DNA from: an uncultured Actinomycetes bacterium
Lineage (GTDB): Bacteria > Actinomycetota > Thermoleophilia > Solirubrobacterales > 70-9
Direction: 5' to 3'
Assembly: GCA_946479725.1 (NCBI GenBank)
Contig: CAMLHB010000050.1
Coordinates: 1-12,736 of the forward strand
DNA length: 12,736 nt
The notes under the pieces were generated by a model that saw only the letters and a program-made list of their open reading frames with translations, was not told where the DNA came from and ran no database searches. How positions within the stretch are numbered: the stretch's first letter is position 1; each line of letters starts with the position of its first letter. Below are positions 1-5,295 of the stretch, one piece after another. Made by a program: the position numbers and the translations under genes.

Positions 1-1242
1 GCTGAGCAGCGAGCGGTGGGGCCGCAGGGCGATCGCGTTGTCGAGCGTCTGCATCACCAGGAGGATGATCGTCCGCCGCGACCAGTTCTTCGGGTAGATC
101 ACCTTGGCGAAGCGGATCGGGTGGCGGAGCATCTGCCCGAGCAGCTTCAGCGGCCGGGTGACGCGGGTCCCGTCGCCGACCAGCAGCGTGTAGAGGAGGC
201 TCATCGAGTCGCCCGCCTTGCCGTAGCTGACCGTCTCGATGTGGGTGTCGGCGTCGGGGTAGATGCTGCCGCTGATCGCGACCCGTTTGGTCAGGTCTTC
301 GGGGTAGTCCTCGGGGACGGTGACGGCGAGGATCATCTCGCTGTTGGTCCGCACCAGCTCGCCGAGGCGCTCGGAGATGCGGGGGAGGGCGCCGCCGAGC
401 CGGCAGCGCTGCAGCAGCTTGTTGGTGCCGAGGGCGCCGGCGGCGACGACCACGCCGCGCGCCCGCAGAGTGCGCTTGCCGCGGCCGGGGATCATCCCCG
501 AGCGCTCGCTGGCGACCGTGTAGCCGTCGCTGCCGTCGTAGGCGCCGATCGGGCGGACCTCGGTCACGGTGCGGTCGGGGATCACCTCGACCCCGCGCTG
601 TTCGGCCAGGTAGAGGTAGTTCTTGACCAGCGTGTTCTTGGCGCCGTGGGGGCAGCCGACCATGCAGCGCCCGCAGAGGCTGCAGCCGGTGCGGTCGGGG
701 CCCTCACCGCCGAAGAAGGGGTCGGGGACGGTCTTCCCGGGCTCGCCGAAATAGATCCCCACCGGGGTCTTCTGGTAGGTGTCGCCGACGCCGATCTGTT
801 CGCCGTACTCGCGTAGGAGGTCGTCGGCGGCGTCGTCGCTCTGCACCTGGGTGACGCCGAGCATCCGCTGCGCTTCGGCGTAGTGCGGCGCGAGCTCCCG
901 CTGCCAGTCCGCGAGGTCGGCCCATTGCGGGTCCTGGAAGAACTTCTGCGGCGGGACGTAAAGCGTGTTGGCGTAGCCGAGGCTGCCGCCGCCGACGCCC
1001 GAGCCGCTGACCACGGAGACGTCCTTGAAGGTGGAGAGGCGGAAGATCCCGCGGAGGCCGAGCCGGGGCGCCCAGAAGTAGCGCCGCACGTCCCAGGTCG
1101 ACTTCGGGAAGTCCTTGTCGGTGAAGCGCTTGCCGCACTCCAGGACGGCGACCTTGTAGCCCTTTTCGGCCAGCCGCAGGGCAGAGACCGACCCCCCGAA
1201 ACCGGAGCCGACGACGATCCAGTCGTAGTCGTACCGGCTCAT
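1..1242 (-). CDS. GMC-family FAD oxidoreductase, cholesterol oxidase (ChoD)-like, C-terminus off the left edge
   Basis: This is the first 414 codons of an FAD-dependent glucose-methanol-choline oxidoreductase; the frame is open to base 1. The N-terminus carries a Rossmann FAD-binding motif, GSGFGG at residues 12-17, followed by ECGKRF (E35 would bind ribose). A second glycine-rich segment, SGSGVGGGSLGYANTL, is at about 79-94, as in cholesterol oxidase-like GMC enzymes. Residues 187-198 read CSLCGRCMVGCP (C187, C190, C193, C197), followed by HGAKNTL. A Cys-rich CGxCMxGC...AKNT segment is, as I recall, typical of the ChoD branch. The catalytic His/Asn near the C-terminus is outside the window, so the family call rests on the FAD half. 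The start at 1242 has a good Shine-Dalgarno (AGGTGAGG) and lies 15 nt after the rubredoxin stop, so the two are probably co-transcribed. The substrate (sterol, other alcohol or steroid) cannot be told from sequence. Confidence 0.85.
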   Translation of the reverse strand, partial: MSRYDYDWIVVGSGFGGSVSALRLAEKGYKVAVLECGKRFTDKDFPKSTWDVRRYFWAPRLGLRGIFRLSTFKDVSVVSGSGVGGGSLGYANTLYVPPQKFFQDPQWADLADWQRELAPHYAEAQRMLGVTQVQSDDAADDLLREYGEQIGVGDTYQKTPVGIYFGEPGKTVPDPFFGGEGPDRTGCSLCGRCMVGCPHGAKNTLVKNYLYLAEQRGVEVIPDRTVTEVRPIGAYDGSDGYTVASERSGMIPGRGKRTLRARGVVVAAGALGTNKLLQRCRLGGALPRISERLGELVRTNSEMILAVTVPEDYPEDLTKRVAISGSIYPDADTHIETVSYGKAGDSMSLLYTLLVGDGTRVTRPLKLLGQMLRHPIRFAKVIYPKNWSRRTIILLVMQTLDNAIALRPHRSLLS

Positions 1243-1257
1243 TGCCTCACCTGCGGC

Positions 1258-1455
1258 CTAGGCCTCGCCGGGCTCGAGCGGGCGGAAGTCGGTGGTGCGG
1301 GCGCCGCAGACCGGGCAGAACCAGTCCTTGGGGATGTCCTCGAAGGACGTGCCCGGCGGGATGCCGCCGTCCGGATCGCCGATCGCCGGGTCGTAGATGA
1401 ACCCGCAGCTCTCGCAGATCCAGAGGGTCGCGTCTTTGGTCTCGGTGGTGCTCAT
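1258..1455 (-). CDS. Rubredoxin
   Basis: A 65-residue protein with the two rubredoxin iron knuckles: CESCG (C14, C17) and CPVCG (C47, C50). These four cysteines would bind one iron as a small soluble one-electron carrier in the cytoplasm. Family hallmarks are complete: [31 protein letters not shown]. It is slightly longer than the classic 52-54 residues because of an 11-residue N-terminal lead and a short acidic tail. The start at 1455 has a CCAGGAC Shine-Dalgarno-like stretch. It lies 37 nt downstream of lemA and 15 nt upstream of the GMC oxidoreductase, all on the minus strand. The tight spacing to the oxidoreductase suggests it could carry electrons for that enzyme, but this is inference; rubredoxins also serve alkane hydroxylases and oxidative-stress enzymes, none of which are visible here. 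Confidence 0.95.
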   Translation of the reverse strand: MSTTETKDATLWICESCGFIYDPAIGDPDGGIPPGTSFEDIPKDWFCPVCGARTTDFRPLEPGEA

Positions 1456-1473
1456 GTCCTGGATGTTAGAGAT

Positions 1474-1491
1474 CCTGGCTGCGCGGCCAGT
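1474..1491 (-). terminator. Small hairpin after lemA (attenuator or weak terminator)
   Basis: Two bases after the lemA stop codon, the minus strand reads CTGGC-CGCGCA-GCCAG (plus-strand bases 1475-1490), a 5-bp GC-rich stem with a 6-nt loop and no U-tract. It lies in the 37-nt gap between lemA and the rubredoxin gene and could partly reduce readthrough. The stem is short and may be chance in GC-rich DNA. Confidence 0.25.
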
Positions 1492-1492
1492 C

Positions 1493-2056
1493 CTATTTGC
1501 CGAAGCTGACCTGCGGCGCCTGGCGCTCGGAGGCGTCCTCGATCTCGAAGTACTCGCGCGGGGTGAAGCCGCCCTGGTTGGCGATGATCGAGCCCGGGAA
1601 CTGCTGGATGTCGGTGTTGTAGGACTGCACGTTGGAGTTGTAGATCCGCCGCGAGGCCTGGATTTCGTCCTCCAGCTCGGAAAGGTTGCGGCTCAGCTGC
1701 TGGAAGTTCTCGGTCGCCCGCAGGGTCGGGTAGTTCTCGGCCACCGCTTTGACGTCGGCCAGCGCCTGGGTCAGCTGCTGCTCGGCTTTGGCGGTCTCCT
1801 GCACCCCCTGCGCCTGCATCGCCGCGGCCCGCGCCTGGGTGGTTTTCTCGAAGGTCGCGCTCTCGTGCTCGGCGTATCCCTTGACCGTTTCGACCAGGTT
1901 GGGGACGAGGTCGTGGCGCCGTTTCAGCTGTACGTCGATCCCGCTCCACGACTCGTCGACGCGGTTCCGCGAGGCGATGATCGAGTTTCGCTTCGCGATG
2001 TAGTAGAGGACCGAGAGAACGATGATCGCGACGACGACGATGATGGCGATGGTCAT
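1493..2056 (-). CDS. lemA: LemA family membrane protein
   Basis: A 187-residue LemA protein. An N-terminal hydrophobic helix (about residues 2-20, [19 protein letters not shown]) would anchor it with little outside, followed by the helical LemA domain. Family hallmarks seen: [75 protein letters not shown] and FTPREYFE near the C-terminus. Length is normal for the family (about 180-200). The biochemical role of LemA is not established. The start at 2056 has an AGGAG Shine-Dalgarno. It heads a probable lemA-rubredoxin-GMC unit and is divergent from a DUF3137-like gene with a 57-nt gap; LemA and DUF3137 genes are often neighbours, to my recollection, which supports a functional link. Confidence 0.95.
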   Translation of the reverse strand: MTIAIIVVVAIIVLSVLYYIAKRNSIIASRNRVDESWSGIDVQLKRRHDLVPNLVETVKGYAEHESATFEKTTQARAAAMQAQGVQETAKAEQQLTQALADVKAVAENYPTLRATENFQQLSRNLSELEDEIQASRRIYNSNVQSYNTDIQQFPGSIIANQGGFTPREYFEIEDASERQAPQVSFGK

Positions 2057-2113
2057 TGAGGCTCCTGTGGTCGGACCGGGGTTGAGGCCATCCTAACTGC
2101 GTAGGATCGCGGC
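2057..2113. promoter_or_regulatory. Divergent promoter region, lemA / DUF3137-like gene
   Basis: This 57-nt gap separates two divergent starts. It contains a perfect inverted repeat, ATCCTA-ACTGCG-TAGGAT, at 2090-2107. Each arm read outward is TAGGAT, a fit to the bacterial -10 pattern TANNNT. On the plus strand TAGGAT (2102-2107) ends 6 nt before the GTG at 2114, so that transcript could be leaderless. On the minus strand TAGGAT (2095-2090) would give a leader of roughly 27 nt that contains the lemA Shine-Dalgarno AGGAG. No good -35 box was seen for either direction. The palindrome could instead be an operator. Transcription starts are inferred, not known. Confidence 0.45.
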
Positions 2114-2782
2114 GTGGGCGCGAAGGCGGAAGCGCAGGAATGGGCCGAGACCGTGCGCCGCTACGGCGAGCGCAACGGCCTCACCTACGAGCCGGTCGGC
2201 GGGATCAACCCGAAGGACGGGCCGGTGGCGCTCTGCGTCGGCGGCGTCAACCGGCTCACCGGGCAGCTGGTCGAGGGCTTCTGGGGCGCCTGCTGTGACG
2301 CCGACGAACGGGAAGTTGGCGGCTTCTTCAGCAAGGCGGTGCTGCCGACCGCGATCCTCGCCAAGTCCCACATGCCCGACCTGGCGCGGGTGGTCCCGAC
2401 CTTCAACGTCGAGTCGATCGAGCGGCACGAGGTCGTGACCCAGCGCTTCCAGCGCAAGGTCGAGTTCGAGTCGATCGACTTCAACAAGCGCTTCCTGGCA
2501 ACGGTGCCGAGCGAGTACGACCCGGTGAAGCTGCGGGAGCTGTTCAGCCCCGGCTTCCTCGGCTGGGTGACGACGATGAGCGGCGAGATCGACTTCGGTG
2601 TCAACGACCGCCAGCTCTGGTTCCTCTGGCGACTGCGGGAGCGCAGCGAGGCCGAGCTGAAGGCGGCGCTGAAGAACGCCGGCCAGCTGTTCCGGCGGCT
2701 GCAGGCCGAGATGGACGAGAGCGGCATCCACACCTACCCGCCCGGCCCCTGGCACGCCGGCCTGGAGCCGTTCCCTTCATGA
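2114..2782 (+). CDS. Conserved hypothetical protein, DUF3137-like
   Basis: A 222-residue soluble protein with a GTG start; no signal peptide or membrane segment is visible. The middle resembles the core of DUF3137 proteins: RKVEFESIDFNKRFLATV at about 114-131, then a region like 'D..KLRELFSPGFLGWV' (136-152), and a short strand FGVNDRQLWF (161-170). The N-terminal half (residues 20-60) contains GLTYEPVGG and ALCVGGVNRLTG. The C-terminal third is a charged helix (RLRERSEAELKAALKNAGQLFRRLQAEM, given here only as residues 173-200) ending in a Pro-rich tail. Function is unknown. Being divergent from lemA fits the frequent LemA/DUF3137 pairing. TAGGAT six bases upstream of the GTG suggests a leaderless start, although AGGA within the same hexamer could also act as a Shine-Dalgarno. 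The stop codon overlaps the first bases of a large palindrome. Confidence 0.75.
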   Translation: MGAKAEAQEWAETVRRYGERNGLTYEPVGGINPKDGPVALCVGGVNRLTGQLVEGFWGACCDADEREVGGFFSKAVLPTAILAKSHMPDLARVVPTFNVESIERHEVVTQRFQRKVEFESIDFNKRFLATVPSEYDPVKLRELFSPGFLGWVTTMSGEIDFGVNDRQLWFLWRLRERSEAELKAALKNAGQLFRRLQAEMDESGIHTYPPGPWHAGLEPFPS

Positions 2783-2829
2783 ACTGCATCACCTTGGCTA
2801 CCTGCTGGGCAGTCAACCTGATGCAGTTC
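2781..2829. terminator. 49-nt compound palindrome, likely bidirectional terminator
   Basis: Perfect 11-bp arms GAACTGCATCA (2781-2791) and TGATGCAGTTC (2819-2829) enclose a CC/CC internal loop and a second, imperfect stem (TTGGCTACC against GGGCAGTCAA, with one G-T pair and one mismatch). Everything is centred on base 2805. It fills nearly the whole 52-nt gap between two convergent genes and overlaps the TGA of the upstream one. No U-tract follows in either direction, so it would be an 'I-shaped' terminator of the type described for actinobacteria. It could alternatively be a small mobile palindrome. Confidence 0.65.
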
Positions 2830-2834
2830 GCGAA

Positions 2835-3479
2835 TCAGGCGGGGTAGTCGGGGTCGCCGGGGAGGACGACGCGGGGTTCGGCGCCGTCTTCGGCGATGAC
2901 GACGGGGAGGATCGGTTCCAGCGTCCGCTCGCGGTAGGCGGCGATCGCCTCGTCGGAGGTGCCGAACTCGGCCAGCCAGCGGAGCTGGGTCTGCGTTGGG
3001 AAGGAGAGGACGAGCTCGCCGGCCGCCTGCGCCGCCAGGGCAGCGGCGGGCTCGAACCAGCGCGCCTCGGTCGTCTCGACCCCGTCCGGTTGCGGCGGCG
3101 TGTGGGCGGGGGCGAGGGCGAGGAAGAACCAGGCGTCGAAGCGAGTGGCGATCACCTCGGGGGTGATCCAGCGGGTGAAGGGGACCAGCTCTTCGGTCGC
3201 GTCGAGCTCGATCCCGGCCTCCTCGGCCAGCTCCCGCAGAGCGCAGGCGCGGAGGCCGGCTTCCTCGGCGCCGTCGGCCGCGTCGAGCGAGCCGCCGGGA
3301 AAGACCCAGACGCCGGGCATGAACTTCGCCTCCTCGCTGCGCCGCAGCATCAGCACCTCGAGCACCCGCTGCGAGTGCCTGCCGCCCCGCCGCAGCAGCA
3401 CGATCGAGGCCGCTGGCCGGGGCGTCGAGGGCGGCCCGAAGTTGGGCATCTCCGCCGGTCCCCGTCGCCGCTCCTCCAT
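2835..3479 (-). CDS. Nudix hydrolase, NUDT19-like
   Basis: A 214-residue Nudix hydrolase. The catalytic half of the Nudix box is intact: RELAEEAGI at 82-90, giving R82, E83, E86, E87 for metal binding and hydrolysis of a nucleoside diphosphate linked to another group. The preceding part is FMPGVWVFPGGSLDAADG (53-70), and the glycine pair lies further from the REL motif than in the classic GX5EX7REUXEEXGU box. This spacing, plus FTRWITPEVIATRFDAWFFLA (101-121, given here as landmark), resembles the NUDT19/RP2 branch, whose mammalian member hydrolyses CoA esters. Substrate here is unknown; CoA derivatives are a reasonable inference only. Start at 3479 chosen because TAGGGT lies six bases upstream with no better ATG; a second ATG at residue 11 is possible. 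Monocistronic, convergent with the DUF3137-like gene. Confidence 0.85.
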   Translation of the reverse strand: MEERRRGPAEMPNFGPPSTPRPAASIVLLRRGGRHSQRVLEVLMLRRSEEAKFMPGVWVFPGGSLDAADGAEEAGLRACALRELAEEAGIELDATEELVPFTRWITPEVIATRFDAWFFLALAPAHTPPQPDGVETTEARWFEPAAALAAQAAGELVLSFPTQTQLRWLAEFGTSDEAIAAYRERTLEPILPVVIAEDGAEPRVVLPGDPDYPA

Positions 3480-3491
3480 GAACCCACCCTA
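3480..3491 (-). promoter_or_regulatory. Putative -10 element of the Nudix gene, leaderless
   Basis: On the minus strand TAGGGT (3491-3486) is followed by six bases (GGGTTC) and then the ATG at 3479. This matches the TANNNT-N6-start layout seen before other first genes in the window. The AGGGTGGG stretch could also be read as a Shine-Dalgarno, so a leaderless transcript is not certain. Confidence 0.4.
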
Positions 3492-3501
3492 ACCGCACGG
3501 G

Positions 3502-3545
3502 GTGTCTGAGTTTTCCCCACATATGTGGGGGTCAAGCTCAGACAC
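3502..3545 (-). terminator. Compound hairpin at the end of the sigma/anti-sigma unit
   Basis: Outer arms GTGTCTGAG (3502-3510) and CTCAGACAC (3537-3545) form a perfect 9-bp stem. Inside is a fully self-complementary 16-mer, CCCCACATATGTGGGG (3515-3530), flanked by TTTT on one side and GTCAAG on the other. It starts 8 bases after the anti-sigma stop codon in the minus direction and lies just upstream of the Nudix promoter. The most likely role is transcription termination of the sigma operon; a protein-binding site for the Nudix gene is the alternative. Confidence 0.55.
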
Positions 3546-3553
3546 GTCTGGGA

Positions 3554-4681
3554 TCAGCTGAGGACGCGGCGGCGCTCGCGGCGGAGCCAGGCGCGGTGGG
3601 TGAGCCAGGCGAGCAGGGCGACGAGGGCGATCGGGCCGAGGATCGCGAGGGCGACGACGGCGATCGCGGCGGCGACGGCGAGGATGTGGCCGGCGTCGCC
3701 GAGGGCGTCGTCGATGCCCCAGGCGCCGCCGCCCGAGGAGCTTTCGGAGGAGCCGGTCTCGATCCGGACCAGGACGCGCGAGTAGTAGGCGCGGCGCTCG
3801 AGGTGCTGCAGCTGCGTGCGCAGGCGGGCCCGGTGTCGCCGCTCCGCCGCCAGCTCCGCTTCCACCGCTTCGCGCCCGGATTCGGTTTCCGCCGATTCCA
3901 ACTGAGCGAGGAGGTTGTCTATCCGCGCTTTCGAATCCTGCAGGAGCTCGCCGGTCTGGACGGTGGGGGCGGTGATGTCGTCGGTGGCCTCGTGCCGCGA
4001 GCGCACCTCGTCGATCGCCGAGAGCGCCGCCAGCGCATCGCTCAGCTTGGCGCTTGGGATCAGCAGTTCGAAGCGGGCGGCGGCGACGCCGGCTTCCCCC
4101 TCGCGGGTGGAGGAGCGCATGACGATGCCGTCATGGGCATGGACCGCTTCGAAGACCTTGGCGGAGTCGTCGGCCAGGTCGGCCGGATCGGCGCCGAGGA
4201 CCAGCTCGGCGTTGCGTTCGATGGCGCGGTGACGGATGCGGGTTGGAACGCCCCGGCTGAACGGCAGGAACTTCTCGTTGGTGCCGCTGTAGGTTGCGCT
4301 GCCGTCGAAGTTCTGTGCCGCCCCAGCCGATGGCGCCACCGAGCCACGGGTGACCGCGCCGCGGGCTTCTTCGCCCTCGGCTTCCGGGCTGCTCTGCCCG
4401 CTACCCAGATCGATGCTGAGCGTGTCCTTGGGCTGCGTGTCCTGCATCGTCACCAGCGCGGTGGCCACGGCGATCGCCACCACCGCCACTCCTCCCGCCG
4501 GGATCAGCAGGCGCCGCGGCTGCACCGCGCGCAGCCGCGCGAACGCAGCCCAGCGCCAGTGCGTGCGCCGCGGGAAGCCCGCGGCGGCGCGCTCGTCGAG
4601 CTCGGCGGTGAACTCGGGCCGCGGCGTCGGGCGCAGGGCGCGGAGGTCGGCGACCAGTTGCTCGTCCCTAGGCGTTTCCAT
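3554..4681 (-). CDS. Membrane anti-sigma factor candidate with DUF4349 domain
   Basis: A 375-residue membrane protein. Residues 1-55 are a charged cytoplasmic segment (LVADLRALRPTPRPEFTAEL, then DERAAAGF) of the kind found in actinobacterial anti-sigma proteins; there is no zinc-binding HxxxCxxC motif and no cysteine at all. TM1 is about 58-79. The outside part holds a low-complexity linker (90-130) and a DUF4349 domain (about 147-308) with RAIERNAELVLGADPADLAD, then FELLIPSAKLSDALAALS, and a coiled-coil (about 247-297). TM2 is about 332-361, with a basic tail (RRERRRVLS). The start at 4681 overlaps the sigma factor's last 14 bases, so translation is coupled. Layout and context say it restrains the ECF sigma factor and that the DUF4349 region may sense an envelope signal; the signal is unknown. 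No Shine-Dalgarno is needed if coupling is used. Confidence 0.8.
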   Translation of the reverse strand: METPRDEQLVADLRALRPTPRPEFTAELDERAAAGFPRRTHWRWAAFARLRAVQPRRLLIPAGGVAVVAIAVATALVTMQDTQPKDTLSIDLGSGQSSPEAEGEEARGAVTRGSVAPSAGAAQNFDGSATYSGTNEKFLPFSRGVPTRIRHRAIERNAELVLGADPADLADDSAKVFEAVHAHDGIVMRSSTREGEAGVAAARFELLIPSAKLSDALAALSAIDEVRSRHEATDDITAPTVQTGELLQDSKARIDNLLAQLESAETESGREAVEAELAAERRHRARLRTQLQHLERRAYYSRVLVRIETGSSESSSGGGAWGIDDALGDAGHILAVAAAIAVVALAILGPIALVALLAWLTHRAWLRRERRRVLS

Positions 4682-5234
4682 CGCAGGCCTCCCTCAATTT
4701 GGTCATCGCGCGGTGCAATCTGGTGCCGGTGTTCGACTCGCTGATGCCAAGGACGCGGGCGATCTCGCGGTTTTCGAGGCCGGCGAAGAACTTCAGCGCG
4801 ATCAGCTCGCGCTCGCCCGCCTCCAGCCGCTCCAAGGCGACCGAGACCGTAAGGCGCCGTTCGCTTTGCTCAGCGCCTGCGCTGGGACCGAAGCTCTCGA
4901 CGTCGGCCGGCTCGGCTGTCAGCTCCGCCTGCCGCCCGCGCCGGCGCAGCTCGTCGAGCGCGGCGTTGCGGGCGATCCCGAACAGCCAGGCCCGCGGTTC
5001 GCCGCGCTCCGGATCGAAGCGATTGCGCTTGCGGTAGGCGCGCTCGAAGGCCGCGGCGGTCACTTCCTCCGCCGCCGGCGTATCCCGCAGCAGGCTGGCG
5101 ACGTAGGCGTAGACGTCGTCGCGGCTGGAGCGGTAGAGCCGCTCGAAGGCGAGATCCGCCGCGCGCGGCGCGTCTTCGGCTGATGCGACGAGCGTCTGCT
5201 CCATGCCCGTACTACGGCCGGGATCGGAATCCAT
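4668..5234 (-). CDS. ECF-type RNA polymerase sigma factor
   Basis: A 188-residue sigma-70 family factor with only regions 2 and 4. Region 2 spans about 26-97 (LAFERLYRSSRDDVYAYVAS, then AAEEVTAAAFERAYRKRNRF and RAWLFGIARNAALDELRRR). Region 4 spans about 128-183 with the helix-turn-helix LENREIARVLGISESNTGTR (153-172). A 30-residue variable linker joins them. It would direct RNA polymerase to a small regulon, probably under control of the overlapping anti-sigma gene (stop at 4668-4670 inside the anti-sigma start). I use the ATG at 5234; a GTG at 5237 and an in-frame ATG at 5204 are alternatives. GATACT (5247-5242) lies seven bases before the ATG and there is no Shine-Dalgarno, so the message may be leaderless. 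The C-terminal tail is short; this is a minimal ECF factor rather than a group with extra domains. Confidence 0.93.
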   Translation of the reverse strand: MDSDPGRSTGMEQTLVASAEDAPRAADLAFERLYRSSRDDVYAYVASLLRDTPAAEEVTAAAFERAYRKRNRFDPERGEPRAWLFGIARNAALDELRRRGRQAELTAEPADVESFGPSAGAEQSERRLTVSVALERLEAGERELIALKFFAGLENREIARVLGISESNTGTRLHRAMTKLREACDGNA

Positions 5235-5252
5235 CACAGCGAGTATCGGCGT

Positions 5253-5292
5253 TTGGCGAGTTGATCTCGCTATGGGCCGACTAACTCGCCAA
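5253..5292. terminator. Inverted repeat between bioA and the sigma gene (terminator or operator)
   Basis: Perfect 10-bp arms TTGGCGAGTT (5253-5262) and AACTCGCCAA (5283-5292) are separated by 20 nt. The hairpin begins three bases after the bioA stop on the same strand, as a terminator would, though the loop is long and no U-tract follows. The same repeat ends just upstream of the putative -10 of the sigma gene, with arm centres 30 bp (about three helical turns) apart, which is also an operator-like layout. Confidence 0.5.
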
Positions 5293-5295
5293 TCG

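Noticed and set aside
16..816. Plus-strand open frame of 266 residues over the left edge
   Set aside because: It is antisense to the GMC oxidoreductase, whose minus-strand frame shows the FAD motif and the Cys cluster.
2601..2816. Minus-strand open frame of 71 residues beginning in the 2781-2829 palindrome
   Set aside because: It is mostly antisense to the DUF3137-like gene with an Arg-rich, motif-free translation; the palindrome is better explained as a structural element.
3596..4744. Plus-strand open frame of 382 residues antisense to the anti-sigma gene
   Set aside because: Gly/Asp/Arg-rich without any recognisable motif, whereas the minus strand gives TM helices, DUF4349 features and the sigma overlap.
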